Shown here piece after piece: positions 17,584 to 26,747 of a stretch of DNA of 64,000 bases. Source of the stretch: Deferribacteres bacterium (GTDB lineage Bacteria > Chrysiogenota > Deferribacteres > Deferribacterales > Geovibrionaceae); the NCBI GenBank assembly GCA_023395255.1, contig JAEWZN010000003.1, positions 124,001 through 188,000 of the forward strand, written 5' to 3'. The translations under genes and the position numbers were made by a program. The notes beneath the pieces were generated by a model, which ran no database searches, was not told the DNA's origin, and saw nothing but the letters and a program-made list of their open reading frames with translations. Each line of letters opens with the position of its first letter. Positions within the stretch are counted from its first letter, which is position 1.

Positions 17584-20500
17584 ATGAAGTTTATTAAAAG
17601 TTCCCTGAACCACCCTATAGTTACAGTTGTTATCACCCTTGCAGTCGTGATTGCGGGCATCCATGCATTTATGAAGATGCCCCGGACGGAAGACCCTTCC
17701 ATAACCATCCGCACAGGCCTTGTGCTTGCCATATATCCGGGTGCGACATCTGATGAGGTGGAGCGTCAGCTTACCTCAAAGCTTGAGGAGCATATCTTTA
17801 AATTTCCTGAGATAAGAAAGGAAAAAACCTACTCCACCAGCCGCCCCGGCATTGCTGTGATAAATGTTGAGCTTGAGGACTATGTTACAGAAGCGGATGT
17901 TTTCTGGGCGAAGCTCCGTAACGAGTTTATTGAAGCCCGTTCGGAATTTCCCGAAGGAGTTCTCGGCGTTTCGGTAAACTCCGATTTCGGTGACACAGTG
18001 GCTATGCTTATTGCCGTACACGGTAAAAACTACGGCTACAGGGAACTGAGCGATTACACGGATAAAATAAGGGACAGCCTGCGCTCCGTGCGGGAGATAG
18101 GCAAACTCGCCGTTTACGGAAAGCAGCAGGAACAGATAAAGGTCACGACAGATTCCGAAAGGCTGTCAGCATATTCCGCTGACCCCATGAAAATTGCCCG
18201 CGCACTGAGAGAGAGGAATGTCACCGGATTTTCCGGCAGTTTTGAATCGCCGGAAGGCAGGATTCCCATAAAGACAGGCGGGCTTTTCAGTGCCGAGGAA
18301 GATGTGGGGAACACGCTCATTGATGTCTCCCGCACAACGGGGCATCCGGTTTATCTGAAAGATGTGGCGGATATTGAGCGTGTTTACGAAGACCCTTCGT
18401 TTATGGTTCGGTATGACGGCTCACCCGCTCTTCTGCTGTCAGTTGAGATGCAGGAAGGGAAAAACATTGTAGAACTCGGCGAATCCATCAGCCTTGTGTT
18501 TACGGAGCTTAAGAGCGTTCTGCCGCCGGATTTGTCACTAGATCTCATAGCAGATCAGCCGACGGTAGTAAAAAAGAGGATGAGTACGCTCACCCATGAG
18601 TTCATGCTGGCAATAGCGTCTGTGATACTTGTCACAATAATCCTGCTGCCCATAAGGGTGGCGGTCATTGCGGCTGTTGCCATTCCTGTAACTCTCTGCG
18701 CCACTTTGGGTTTGATGAACACTTTTGAAATAGCTCTCCATCAGGTTTCCATAGCATCGCTTATTATGGTGCTGGGGATTGTGGTGGATGATGCCATAGT
18801 AATAGCTGATAACTACGTGGAACTTATGGACAGAAAAGTGCCGAAGGAGGATGTGGCGTGGCGTTCAGCGGGCGATGTTTTTGTGCCTGTGCTCACGGCG
18901 ACTCTCACCATCATATTCTCGTTCCTTCCTCTGCTTATTCTCTCAGGTTCGGTGGGCGAGTTTATCTCGGCTCTTCCGAAAACCGTCTCCATAGCACTCT
19001 CTGTTTCGTTCATTGTGGCGGTTATGCTTACGCCTATACTTTGCAGGTTCTTCATCAAAAAAGGGCTGCATGATGAAACAGCCGGGAAAAAGAAAAGGCG
19101 CACTGTTCTGGACAGGGTTCAGAATGCCTACGCTTTCACAATAAGCATATTCATGAAACGCAAATATCTTGCCGCTGTGGTCGGGGTAGCCGCTGTTCTT
19201 CTGGGTGCTCTGTATTTCAGATATGTTCCTCAGCAGTTCTTCCCCTCTGCGGAGCGCAACCAGTTTGTTATTGATGTATGGATGCCGCAGGGCTCCAGAA
19301 TAGAGGCCACTGACGATGTTATGCGCCGCATAGAGAAATCCCTCGGCAGTCATAAGGATGTGAGCCATTTTGCTGCCTTTGTTGGAAGGAGCGCGCCGAG
19401 GTTCTACTATAACGTAAACCCTCAGCAGCCTGATCCCGCATACGGCCAGTTCATCGTGAACACTGTTTCGGAAGATGCAACCGTGGGGCTGGTTTATGAA
19501 CTGCGCAGAACCCTGACCGAAACAGCGCCGGAGGCACTTGTGATAGTCAAAGAGCTTCAGCAGGGGAATCTGCTGGAGGCTCCGGTGGAGATCCGCATAA
19601 GCGGGTATGACATTCAGGATCTGAGGCGGATAGGCGCGCAGATAAGCGGAATAGTATCCGCAGTGCCTTATTCCGACTATGTGCATACAGATTTTTTCAA
19701 TGATTCCATGCTGATAGATGTGGCAGTGGACACTGATGCCGCCGCAAGGCTGGGGATTCCCTCATCCGCCATTGCAGGTTATCTCTACGGCGGGTTTGAC
19801 GGTTTATCCGTTACGGACTACAGGGAGGGGGAGCGGGTGATTCCCGTTGTGCTGAGGCTGGGCGAGGAAAACCGCAGAAGCTTTGCTGATATTGGCGATT
19901 ATTACGTAACCTCCCCTGTGACGGGTGCTAAGGTTCCGGTGCGCTCCTTTGCAGAGCTTAACCCGGAGTTTCAGACAAGCCGCATAGTCCGCAGAAACGG
20001 AGTTCCGACACTTACCGTAAGGGCATTTGTGAAAGAAGGATATTACGCCTCGGCTCTTCTGGATGAGGTGCGCCCTGCCGTGGAGGGGATTAAGCTGCCC
20101 GCCGGATATAAAATCAGTTACGGCGGCGAGCTCATGAACAGTGAGGAGACTTTCCCTCAGATGATGGTCGCCCTCGGCATAAGCCTTGCAGCCATATTCT
20201 TCGTTTTGCTTGTGCAGTTTAAGAACATAAGTGAACCGCTTGTTATTATGTCGTCCATACCTCTGGCACTGCCGGGGGCTATGTTCGGACTTTTCATCAC
20301 CAATAACCCCTTTGGGTTCACCGCCTTCATGGGGCTGATAAGCCTATGCGGAATAGTGGTTAGAAACGCCATAATTCTGGTGGATTACATAAAAGAGAAA
20401 ACCGCCGAAGGGCACAGCATTGAGCTTGCCGCCACAGAGGCAGGAGAGCGCAGGCTCCGCCCCATATTCCTCACCACAATGGCAGCCGCTGTGGGGGTTA

Positions 20501-21966
20501 CGCCGATGATTCTTTCCGGTTCGAGCCTGTGGAGCCCCCTTGCCAGTGTTATCGCCGTGGGGCTGATATTCTCCATGTTCTTTACACTTCTTGTGGTCCC
20601 TGTTCTGTATGTGGTTGTAATGTCAGGAAAAGGCGGAACAAAAACAGCCACAGCCGCTCTGGCTTTGTTTCTGGTCAGCGGCACAGCACATGCAGAAACC
20701 TTCACTCTGAAACAGGCTGAGGAATATGCCCTGAAAAACAGCCGCAGCCTTAAGATAACCGAAGCTGTGATACAGGAGCATGCAGCAGTGAAGATGTCTG
20801 CACGGGCAAGTTATTTTCCCATGCTTTCAGTGGATGCCATGTATACCGATACAACCAACAACGGCGTAGTTACTATAGATAAGGGTGCTCTCGGCACAGT
20901 ACCCGGTTTGGGCGGCTTCCCCACGGAGGATTTGAAGATAGATCAGGGGAGCGATTCACTGTTCATCGTGAACACCACAGTGAAGCAGCCGCTTACCCAG
21001 CTTTTTAAGATAAATGAAGGGGTCGGTGCTGCTGATGCTGAACTGAAAGCCGCGGAAGCAAGGCATAGAAAGGCGCGGAACGAAACAGCCTTTGCGGTGC
21101 GCCAGTTATATTACGGCATTATTCTGGCAGAACAGCAGACAGCAGTTTACAGGGTTTACACTGCCGCTTTTGAGCATTCTTTGAAGGAAGCCCGCGATGC
21201 TTTCGAGGCGGGCAATGTTCTTGAGTCAACGGTTCTGGAGGCGGAAACCGGATTGCTGAACAGCAGGCAGAATGTGACAGCCGCAGAAACAAGGCTTTCA
21301 GATCTCAGGGCTCAGTTCAGGGATCTTCTGAATCTTCCGGCAGGCATTGAAATTACTCTGTCTGATACGTTCGTGGATGAGCCGGAGAGGGTTAATATCA
21401 CCTCCGCCGAGGCCAGCCTTACCTCTCCTGATGTACGAGAGGCGGAATACACTCTGGAAAAAGCTGAGCGTGCAAGAGGCGCAGCCAGAGACGAATACAT
21501 ACCCGATCTGGGGCTGTTTGTCCGCCACACGTATCAGGACGGGGTTCCGTTTGTGGACAGCAGTATAACCAGCTTCGGCGTACAGGCGGAGTGGAATGTT
21601 TTTGATTGGGGCAAGCGCAAGGGCGTACTAGGTCAAAGAAACGCTCAGGTCATTCAGGCTTCCGAAAACCTGCGGAATGTCCGGGGCAGGCTGGATGTTG
21701 AACTGAACAGGCTGAACGGCAGACTGGAATATGCCCTTAGCGCGCTGAAAACTGCGGAAAAGGCTGCGGAACTGGCAATGGAAAACTTCCGTCAGATGAA
21801 GGACAGGCTTAAGGCGGGTTTGGTTAGCGAATCGAAATACATGCAGACTGGCGCAGCGGCGGAAAAGGCAGTTTATGACATGAAGGCCGCAAAGCTGAAC
21901 CTTCTTCTCACTGCGGCTGAACTGCGGAAAACCGCGGGTGTGCTCATCCCTGCCGATGAAAAATAA
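17584..21966 (+). CDS. RND efflux permease fused to a TolC-family outer-membrane factor
   Basis: One continuous frame of 1460 codons from ATG 17584 (GGAG at 17572-17575; an in-frame GTG at 17575 is less likely). Residues 1 to about 1012 form a full RND permease: N-terminal helix, ADVFWAKLRNEF porter region, GIVVDDAIVIADNYVEL in TM4 and NAIILVDYIKEK in the TM10-11 region, ending with a last helix at VVPVLYVVV. With no stop, it continues into MSGKGGTKTATAALALFLVS (from codon 1013, ATG 20620), a typical signal peptide with cleavage after AHA, then about 423 residues of TolC-like outer-membrane factor (FTLKQAEEYALKNSRSLKIT, two coiled-coil repeats, ending TAAELRKTAGV). Separate genes are the rule in this family. 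The product is either processed by signal peptidase or the ATG at 20620 is an internal start, although no good ribosome-binding site precedes it. Confidence 0.88.
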   Translation: MKFIKSSLNHPIVTVVITLAVVIAGIHAFMKMPRTEDPSITIRTGLVLAIYPGATSDEVERQLTSKLEEHIFKFPEIRKEKTYSTSRPGIAVINVELEDYVTEADVFWAKLRNEFIEARSEFPEGVLGVSVNSDFGDTVAMLIAVHGKNYGYRELSDYTDKIRDSLRSVREIGKLAVYGKQQEQIKVTTDSERLSAYSADPMKIARALRERNVTGFSGSFESPEGRIPIKTGGLFSAEEDVGNTLIDVSRTTGHPVYLKDVADIERVYEDPSFMVRYDGSPALLLSVEMQEGKNIVELGESISLVFTELKSVLPPDLSLDLIADQPTVVKKRMSTLTHEFMLAIASVILVTIILLPIRVAVIAAVAIPVTLCATLGLMNTFEIALHQVSIASLIMVLGIVVDDAIVIADNYVELMDRKVPKEDVAWRSAGDVFVPVLTATLTIIFSFLPLLILSGSVGEFISALPKTVSIALSVSFIVAVMLTPILCRFFIKKGLHDETAGKKKRRTVLDRVQNAYAFTISIFMKRKYLAAVVGVAAVLLGALYFRYVPQQFFPSAERNQFVIDVWMPQGSRIEATDDVMRRIEKSLGSHKDVSHFAAFVGRSAPRFYYNVNPQQPDPAYGQFIVNTVSEDATVGLVYELRRTLTETAPEALVIVKELQQGNLLEAPVEIRISGYDIQDLRRIGAQISGIVSAVPYSDYVHTDFFNDSMLIDVAVDTDAAARLGIPSSAIAGYLYGGFDGLSVTDYREGERVIPVVLRLGEENRRSFADIGDYYVTSPVTGAKVPVRSFAELNPEFQTSRIVRRNGVPTLTVRAFVKEGYYASALLDEVRPAVEGIKLPAGYKISYGGELMNSEETFPQMMVALGISLAAIFFVLLVQFKNISEPLVIMSSIPLALPGAMFGLFITNNPFGFTAFMGLISLCGIVVRNAIILVDYIKEKTAEGHSIELAATEAGERRLRPIFLTTMAAAVGVTPMILSGSSLWSPLASVIAVGLIFSMFFTLLVVPVLYVVVMSGKGGTKTATAALALFLVSGTAHAETFTLKQAEEYALKNSRSLKITEAVIQEHAAVKMSARASYFPMLSVDAMYTDTTNNGVVTIDKGALGTVPGLGGFPTEDLKIDQGSDSLFIVNTTVKQPLTQLFKINEGVGAADAELKAAEARHRKARNETAFAVRQLYYGIILAEQQTAVYRVYTAAFEHSLKEARDAFEAGNVLESTVLEAETGLLNSRQNVTAAETRLSDLRAQFRDLLNLPAGIEITLSDTFVDEPERVNITSAEASLTSPDVREAEYTLEKAERARGAARDEYIPDLGLFVRHTYQDGVPFVDSSITSFGVQAEWNVFDWGKRKGVLGQRNAQVIQASENLRNVRGRLDVELNRLNGRLEYALSALKTAEKAAELAMENFRQMKDRLKAGLVSESKYMQTGAAAEKAVYDMKAAKLNLLLTAAELRKTAGVLIPADEK

Positions 21967-22058
21967 CTTTAGCTACTGGACAAACAGTGCAAAAAGGATA
22001 AAATATATACTATTCACCGGATAAAACGATACACATGTTTTTATTGATAATTTAATAT

Positions 22059-22088
22059 CATCGCTATATGGTTTACTTCATAGCGATG
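22059..22088. promoter_or_regulatory. Perfect 9-bp inverted repeat upstream of the ABC/GTPase triad
   Basis: CATCGCTAT (22059-22067) and ATAGCGATG (22080-22088) are exact inverted copies separated by 12 bases. They lie 73-102 bases before the TTG start of the first gene of the triad, in an AT-rich intergenic region, and could be an operator or mRNA leader hairpin. Confidence 0.4.
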
Positions 22089-22160
22089 TCGTTATTATAA
22101 GTGACGGATCAGGCTATATTATCTCCGTGCGTCATCCCGCGCGGTTTCAAGGAGGCAGTC

Positions 22161-23402
22161 TTGAAAAATATCAGGCCTGAAATGAGTATTTCAGACATTT
22201 TTGCGGATTTTCCCGAAACAAAGGAACTGTTCATGATGAACGGACTCGGCGTGTTCGCTTCGAACGGTTCATTCCTTAAAACCCTTACCCTTGCTTCGTT
22301 TATGAAGATGAGGGAGCTTAACCCCGAAATTTTTCTCCCACTGCTGGAAAAGCGCATTGAGGCATGTGAAACTCCAATGCTCTACACGGAGGATGCACCC
22401 CCCGTTAAGCCGGATTTCCTCGGCTACATGGTTTGCCCCGTGAAGCACCTTTTCAAGGAATCATATGAAGAGGCCATGCTTAAGCACCTTGAGAAGACAG
22501 GTGAAAAGTTTGTCAGCTTCGTGCCGATGGGCTGCGGCGGGGCAGACCCTTACGAGGACATATGGCAGTCGCACAATATTGACGAACTGCCCGATATAGT
22601 TGGTTCAATAGGCTTCGGCTCATTTTACAGAAGCCAGTTCACATCCCGCTTTCTGGACAGCGGTTACTATGAGTCCTGCCAGATTAAACCCATGCCCGAA
22701 CCGTTTGCCTCAGCAGGGATAGAAGATCCGCTTGGTGTTTACACTGTTTACGCGGTTTATACCTACGTAATTCTTGTGGATTACAAGAAGCTTAAAGATC
22801 TCCCTGTTCCCCGAAGCTGGAGCGATCTGCTCAGGCCGGAATACAAAAACAACATCATCGTCGGCGGCAGTGACGACTACATCAGCGAGGTTCTCCTTGT
22901 GAATATCTGGAAGGATTACGGGCAGGAGGGGCTGGACAGGCTGATGCCCAATATCAGGGACGGCTGGCATGCCTCACAGATGGCAAAAGCGGCGGGAAGC
23001 TCCATGTCAAACGGCGCTGCGATATATGTTCTGCCTTGGTTTTTTGCTAAATCCTGCCCGAATACCGAACACACTGAGATAATCTGGCCGGAGGACGGAG
23101 CAATGGCAAGCCCCATGTATATGCTTGTCAAAAAGAGCGAAAAAGAGAGACTTAAACCTGTCATAGACTATATGACAGGAAAGGAACTGGCATCTATTAT
23201 GTCATCTTCTTTTTTCCCCTCCGTTCACCCGGAAGCTGAGAACAGCCTGCCCGAAGGGGCGAAAATCAAATGGCTCGGCTGGGATTTCATAAGGGAAAGG
23301 GACATGAAAGCCTTCTCGGATGACCTGAACGACAGGTTTATGGAAAAGCTCAGACAGCGTAAAAAAGAGCAGGGGAAAAAACTGCACGTTGTTATCCGCT
23401 GA
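22161..23402 (+). CDS. Signal-less extracellular-solute-binding-like protein with DUF1858 domain
   Basis: 413 residues if translation starts at TTG 22161, which has a perfect AAGGAGG five bases upstream; an in-frame GTG at 22101 has no ribosome-binding site. No signal peptide or membrane helix exists with either start. Residues about 8-75 (MSISDIFADFPETKELFMMN) form a DUF1858/ScdA-N-like helical domain. The rest has the fold pattern of iron/spermidine-type periplasmic binding proteins: LPDIVGSIGFGSFYRSQF, VYAVYTYVILVDYKKLKDLP, PRSWSDLLRPEYKNNIIVGG, ending SSSFFPSVHPE. Such proteins normally act outside the membrane, so a cytoplasmic version is odd. It leads a three-gene operon with a GTPase and an ABC ATPase and no permease. 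Ligand unknown. Confidence 0.75.
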   Translation: MKNIRPEMSISDIFADFPETKELFMMNGLGVFASNGSFLKTLTLASFMKMRELNPEIFLPLLEKRIEACETPMLYTEDAPPVKPDFLGYMVCPVKHLFKESYEEAMLKHLEKTGEKFVSFVPMGCGGADPYEDIWQSHNIDELPDIVGSIGFGSFYRSQFTSRFLDSGYYESCQIKPMPEPFASAGIEDPLGVYTVYAVYTYVILVDYKKLKDLPVPRSWSDLLRPEYKNNIIVGGSDDYISEVLLVNIWKDYGQEGLDRLMPNIRDGWHASQMAKAAGSSMSNGAAIYVLPWFFAKSCPNTEHTEIIWPEDGAMASPMYMLVKKSEKERLKPVIDYMTGKELASIMSSSFFPSVHPEAENSLPEGAKIKWLGWDFIRERDMKAFSDDLNDRFMEKLRQRKKEQGKKLHVVIR

Positions 23403-23420
23403 AAAGAGAAAGGAAGACAG

Positions 23421-24125
23421 ATGAAGCTTATTACAGTTGCCGGGCCCCCGTCAGCGGGGAAAACCTCGGTTATTATAAAAACAGCAGAATACCTGAGCAA
23501 ATACAAAGGGAAGATAGGCATAGTAAAATTTGACTGCCTCTCAGCCCTTGACCACAGGCTTTATACTCAGGCCGGACTTACCGTTGTGACAGGGCTTTCC
23601 GGTAATTTGTGCCCTGATCACTACTTCGTAAGCAATATTGACGACTGTGTTCAGTGGGGCAAAGAGAAGGGCTTTGACGTGCTTATAAGCGAAAGCGCCG
23701 GGCTCTGCAACCGCTGTGCGCCTCATATAAAAGGCGTAACAGCAGTCTGTGTCATTGACTGCCTCTCAGGGGTTGACACACCGCAGAAGATAGGGCCAAT
23801 GCTCCGTTACGCGGACATAGCGGTAATCACCAAGGGGGACATAGTCTCTCAGGCAGAAAGGGAGGTTTTTGCCTTCCGTGTCCGTCAGGCTAACCCCAAG
23901 GCGGCAGTTATGTTCGTAAACGGAATCACAGGGCAGGGGGCTTATGATCTGAGCTTCTCGTTTGATGAAGCCTCAGAGGTTTCATCCCTTGAGGGTGCAA
24001 GGCTCCGCTTCTCGATTCCCGCTGCAATTTGCCCTTACTGCGTGGGAGAAACGGATATAGGTGTCGCCCACCAGAAAGGTAATGTGAAGAAGATGACATT
24101 CAAAGAGGCGGTTCCCTATGAGTAA
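23421..24125 (+). CDS. G3E-like (HypB/UreG/CobW-related) GTPase
   Basis: 234 residues, cytoplasmic. The Walker A is GPPSAGKTS at residues about 8-16. The middle block LISESAGLCNRCAPHI sits where HypB has its IENVGNLVCPA-like motif, and VITKGDIV is the TKxD guanine-specificity motif. Unusual Cys pairs are present: CNRC in the central block and CPYC near the C-terminus (AAICPYCVGETDIG), which may bind a metal or cluster. Relatives insert nickel or cobalt into enzymes or chaperone cofactors. The gene is 18 bases after the binding-protein gene, has AAAGGAAG before its ATG and overlaps the ABC gene by 8 bases. Its specific client is unknown. Confidence 0.75.
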   Translation: MKLITVAGPPSAGKTSVIIKTAEYLSKYKGKIGIVKFDCLSALDHRLYTQAGLTVVTGLSGNLCPDHYFVSNIDDCVQWGKEKGFDVLISESAGLCNRCAPHIKGVTAVCVIDCLSGVDTPQKIGPMLRYADIAVITKGDIVSQAEREVFAFRVRQANPKAAVMFVNGITGQGAYDLSFSFDEASEVSSLEGARLRFSIPAAICPYCVGETDIGVAHQKGNVKKMTFKEAVPYE

Positions 24126-25149
24126 GCACCTTCTGAAAGTGCCGTTCGGCAGACTGCTTCAGGAGCACCCCTATGCGGGGGATTATTTCCGCTCCATCGG
24201 TCTTTCATGGAAGGACAGCCTCCAGACTCCTGAGGAGCTTATAGAATCCGTGGATGAGGAGACAATGGAGGACGCGGGTCTGTCTCATGAGCAGATGCGC
24301 ACACATTTTCTTGAGTTTATGGAACAGGCGGCAGCGCTTGTGAAGGGCTCAAGACGCAGGCTTAATTCACTCACGGTTGTGGGCGGAACAGATAAGAGCG
24401 GCCGCGCCGAAAATGTGGAAATTGAACTGCGTCCCGGAGATATAATGTGCATAGTCGGCCCCACAGGTTCCGGCAAAAGCCGCCTTCTGGCGGATATAGA
24501 ATGCTTCGCGCAGAAGGACACACCCACGGGAAGAACAATCCTCATAGACGGGAAAACGCCCTCGCAGGAGGAACGCTTCCGTTTCGAGAACAAGCTTGTG
24601 GCTCAGCTTTCGCAGAATATGAACTTTGTGGTTGATCTCAATGTGGAAAGCTTTGTCGCCATGCACGCCTCAAGCCGCATGGTTGTGGATATAGAGGGCA
24701 CGGTGGCATCTGTTATAGAGTGTGCCAATGAGCTTGCTGGTGAGAAGTTCGAGCGCACAACGGCGCTGACTCAGCTTTCAGGCGGCCAGTCCAGAGCGCT
24801 GATGATAGCGGATACCGCCCTGCTCAGCTCATCTCCCATTGTTCTTATCGATGAAATAGAGAATGCGGGAGTGGACAGGAAAAAGGCTCTGGATCTCCTT
24901 GTGAAGAAAGAGAAGATCGTGCTCATGTCCACCCATGACCCCATTCTGGCGCTTATGGGGAACAGGCGCATAGCAATCAGCAACGGCGGAATTGCCGCTG
25001 TAATTGAGACAGGTGCTAAGGAGAAAGTCAGTCTCTCCGTTCTGGAAGCGTACGACGCAAAAATACTGAGTATCAGAAACATGCTGAGATCGGGCGAAAA
25101 GATAGATTTTGAGATGGAAAAGTTCCTGAGTCCGGCAGAGAAGATATAA
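24118..25149 (+). CDS. Soluble ABC ATPase with N-terminal helical (DUF1858-like) domain
   Basis: 343 residues. About 85 N-terminal residues form a small helical domain (FGRLLQEHPYAGDYFRSIGL) resembling DUF1858. Then comes a full ABC nucleotide-binding domain: GPTGSGKSRLLADIE Walker A, QLSQNMNFVV Q-loop, LSGGQSRALMIAD signature, SPIVLIDEIENAG Walker B and MSTHDP switch His. There is no transmembrane domain and no permease gene in the neighbourhood, so it is not obviously a transporter. It may instead remodel or energise delivery of a cofactor with the GTPase and the binding-like protein. It ends the triad; a GC-rich hairpin follows. Confidence 0.8.
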   Translation: MSKHLLKVPFGRLLQEHPYAGDYFRSIGLSWKDSLQTPEELIESVDEETMEDAGLSHEQMRTHFLEFMEQAAALVKGSRRRLNSLTVVGGTDKSGRAENVEIELRPGDIMCIVGPTGSGKSRLLADIECFAQKDTPTGRTILIDGKTPSQEERFRFENKLVAQLSQNMNFVVDLNVESFVAMHASSRMVVDIEGTVASVIECANELAGEKFERTTALTQLSGGQSRALMIADTALLSSSPIVLIDEIENAGVDRKKALDLLVKKEKIVLMSTHDPILALMGNRRIAISNGGIAAVIETGAKEKVSLSVLEAYDAKILSIRNMLRSGEKIDFEMEKFLSPAEKI

Positions 25150-25175
25150 GATTTTTTTTATGTTTGTTTAAGAAC

Positions 25176-25199
25176 GGGGCGGACTTTTCTGCCCGCCCC
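25176..25199. terminator. GC-rich hairpin between convergent genes, possible terminator
   Basis: GGGGCGG (25176-25182), a 10-base loop and CCGCCCC (25193-25199) form a 7-bp GC stem between the triad (plus) and catalase (minus). No T-run directly follows on either strand, so intrinsic termination would be weak. Confidence 0.4.
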
Positions 25200-25252
25200 T
25201 GAATTGTGCTGATAAAGCTTAGTGTCCCTCATCGCCTTCACTCCACGCTGCC

Positions 25253-25279
25253 GTTATTGCGAACGAAGTGAAGCCGTCT
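25253..25279. repeat. Degenerate half copy of the REP-like element
   Basis: GTTATTGCGAACGAAGTGAA followed by GCCGTCTC resembles the arm of the repeat at 2601-2680 (GTCATTGCGA, then GCGAAGCGACGAAGCA and TCTC) with small deletions. It sits at the 3' end of catalase and appears to be a decayed copy. Confidence 0.5.
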
Positions 25280-25283
25280 CAGG

Positions 25284-26747
25284 TCACTTAACCTTTTTAA
25301 TGTCGATTTTCATAGCCTTGGCAACGCCTTTGCCGTATTCGGGGTCGGCCTTCATGCAGTTGCCGATGTGGCGTATTTTGATCTCTTCCGGTGCGTCACC
25401 CATAGCCCTTGCCGTGTTCTCAAAGAGCACCTGCTGCTGTGCGGGTGTCATCAGCCTGAAAAGCAGTCCGGGCTGAGTGAAGTAGTCGTCATCATCCTCA
25501 CGGAAGTTCCAGTTCCATGCCCCGCCCTGAAGTTCAAGCTCAGGCTCACGGAATTTCGGCTGCTCCTGCCATTCGCCGTAGCTGTTGGGCTCATAGGCAA
25601 GTGTTGAGCCGCGGTTGCCGTCAACACGCATCTGTCCGTCCCTGTGGTAGCTGTGGAAGGGGCATCTTGGTGCATTAACGGGAATCTGGTGGTGGTTCAC
25701 GCCGAGCCTGTAACGCTGGGTATCGCCGTATGAGAACAGCCTGCCCTGAAGCATTTTATCCGGTGAAAAGCCGATCCCCGGCACAATGTTTGCGGGGTTG
25801 AAAGCTGCCTGCTCAACATCCTGAAAGTAGTTTTCCGGGTTTTTATTCAGTTCAAAATACCCGACTTCGATAAGCGGAAAGTCTTTTTTATACCAGACTT
25901 TTGTAAGGTCAAACGGGTTGTATGGCATTTTCTTGGCCTCTTCTTCCGTCATAACCTGAATGTACATTTTCCATTTGGGAAAATCACCCTTGTCTATGCT
26001 TTCAAGCAGGTCTCTCTGGTGGCTTTCACGGCATTTGCCGATTACTTTTTCCGCTTCTTCGTCAGTAAGGTTTTTGATCCCCTGCTGTGAAACAAGGTGG
26101 AATTTCACCCACACGCGCTTATTTTTTTCGTTTATCATGCTGAATGTATGGCTGCCGAAGCCGTGCATGTGGCGGTATGACTGCGGTATGCCCCTTTCGC
26201 TCATGGTGATTGTCACCTGATGCAGAGCTTCGGGGAGCGATGTCCAGAAATCCCAGTTGTTTTTTGCGCTTCTCATGTTTGTTCTGGGGTCGCGTTTAAC
26301 AGCATGGTTAAGGTCTGGGAATTTCAGCGGATCGCGCAGGAAGAAAACCGGGGTGTTGTTGCCCACGAGATCCCAGTTGCCCTCTTCGGTGTAGAATTTC
26401 ATGGCAAATCCGCGTATGTCCCTTTCCGCATCCGCAGCGCCTCTTTCTCCTGCAACGGTGGAGAAACGGACGAACATATCGGTCTTTTTGCCGATTTTGG
26501 AGAATATTTTAGCCTTGGTGTACTTGGTTATATCGTGTGTAACGGTAAAAGTGCCGAATGCGCCGGAGCCTTTGGCGTGCATTCTTCTTTCGGGTATCAC
26601 TTCCCGGTCAAAATGAGCAAGTTTTTCAAGATACCATACATCCTGGAGCAGCATAGGGCCTCTGGGGCCTGCGGTCTGAACATTCTGATTGTCTACAACG
26701 GGAGCGCCGGCAACGGTTGTCAGTTTCTGTTTCTTCTTTTTGTCCAT
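25284..26747 (-). CDS. katA: Heme catalase (monofunctional, small subunit)
   Basis: 487 residues, the length of clade 3 catalases. The distal active-site region is [20 protein letters not shown] with the catalytic His, the distal Asn is in [15 protein letters not shown], and the proximal heme ligand Tyr is in [19 protein letters not shown]-binding-region residues are plausible ([14 protein letters not shown]). It disproportionates hydrogen peroxide in the cytoplasm. The start overlaps the last base of the perR gene, so both are expressed from the perR promoter with its PerR box, linking peroxide derepression to catalase. Confidence 0.95.
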   Translation of the reverse strand: MDKKKKQKLTTVAGAPVVDNQNVQTAGPRGPMLLQDVWYLEKLAHFDREVIPERRMHAKGSGAFGTFTVTHDITKYTKAKIFSKIGKKTDMFVRFSTVAGERGAADAERDIRGFAMKFYTEEGNWDLVGNNTPVFFLRDPLKFPDLNHAVKRDPRTNMRSAKNNWDFWTSLPEALHQVTITMSERGIPQSYRHMHGFGSHTFSMINEKNKRVWVKFHLVSQQGIKNLTDEEAEKVIGKCRESHQRDLLESIDKGDFPKWKMYIQVMTEEEAKKMPYNPFDLTKVWYKKDFPLIEVGYFELNKNPENYFQDVEQAAFNPANIVPGIGFSPDKMLQGRLFSYGDTQRYRLGVNHHQIPVNAPRCPFHSYHRDGQMRVDGNRGSTLAYEPNSYGEWQEQPKFREPELELQGGAWNWNFREDDDDYFTQPGLLFRLMTPAQQQVLFENTARAMGDAPEEIKIRHIGNCMKADPEYGKGVAKAMKIDIKKVK

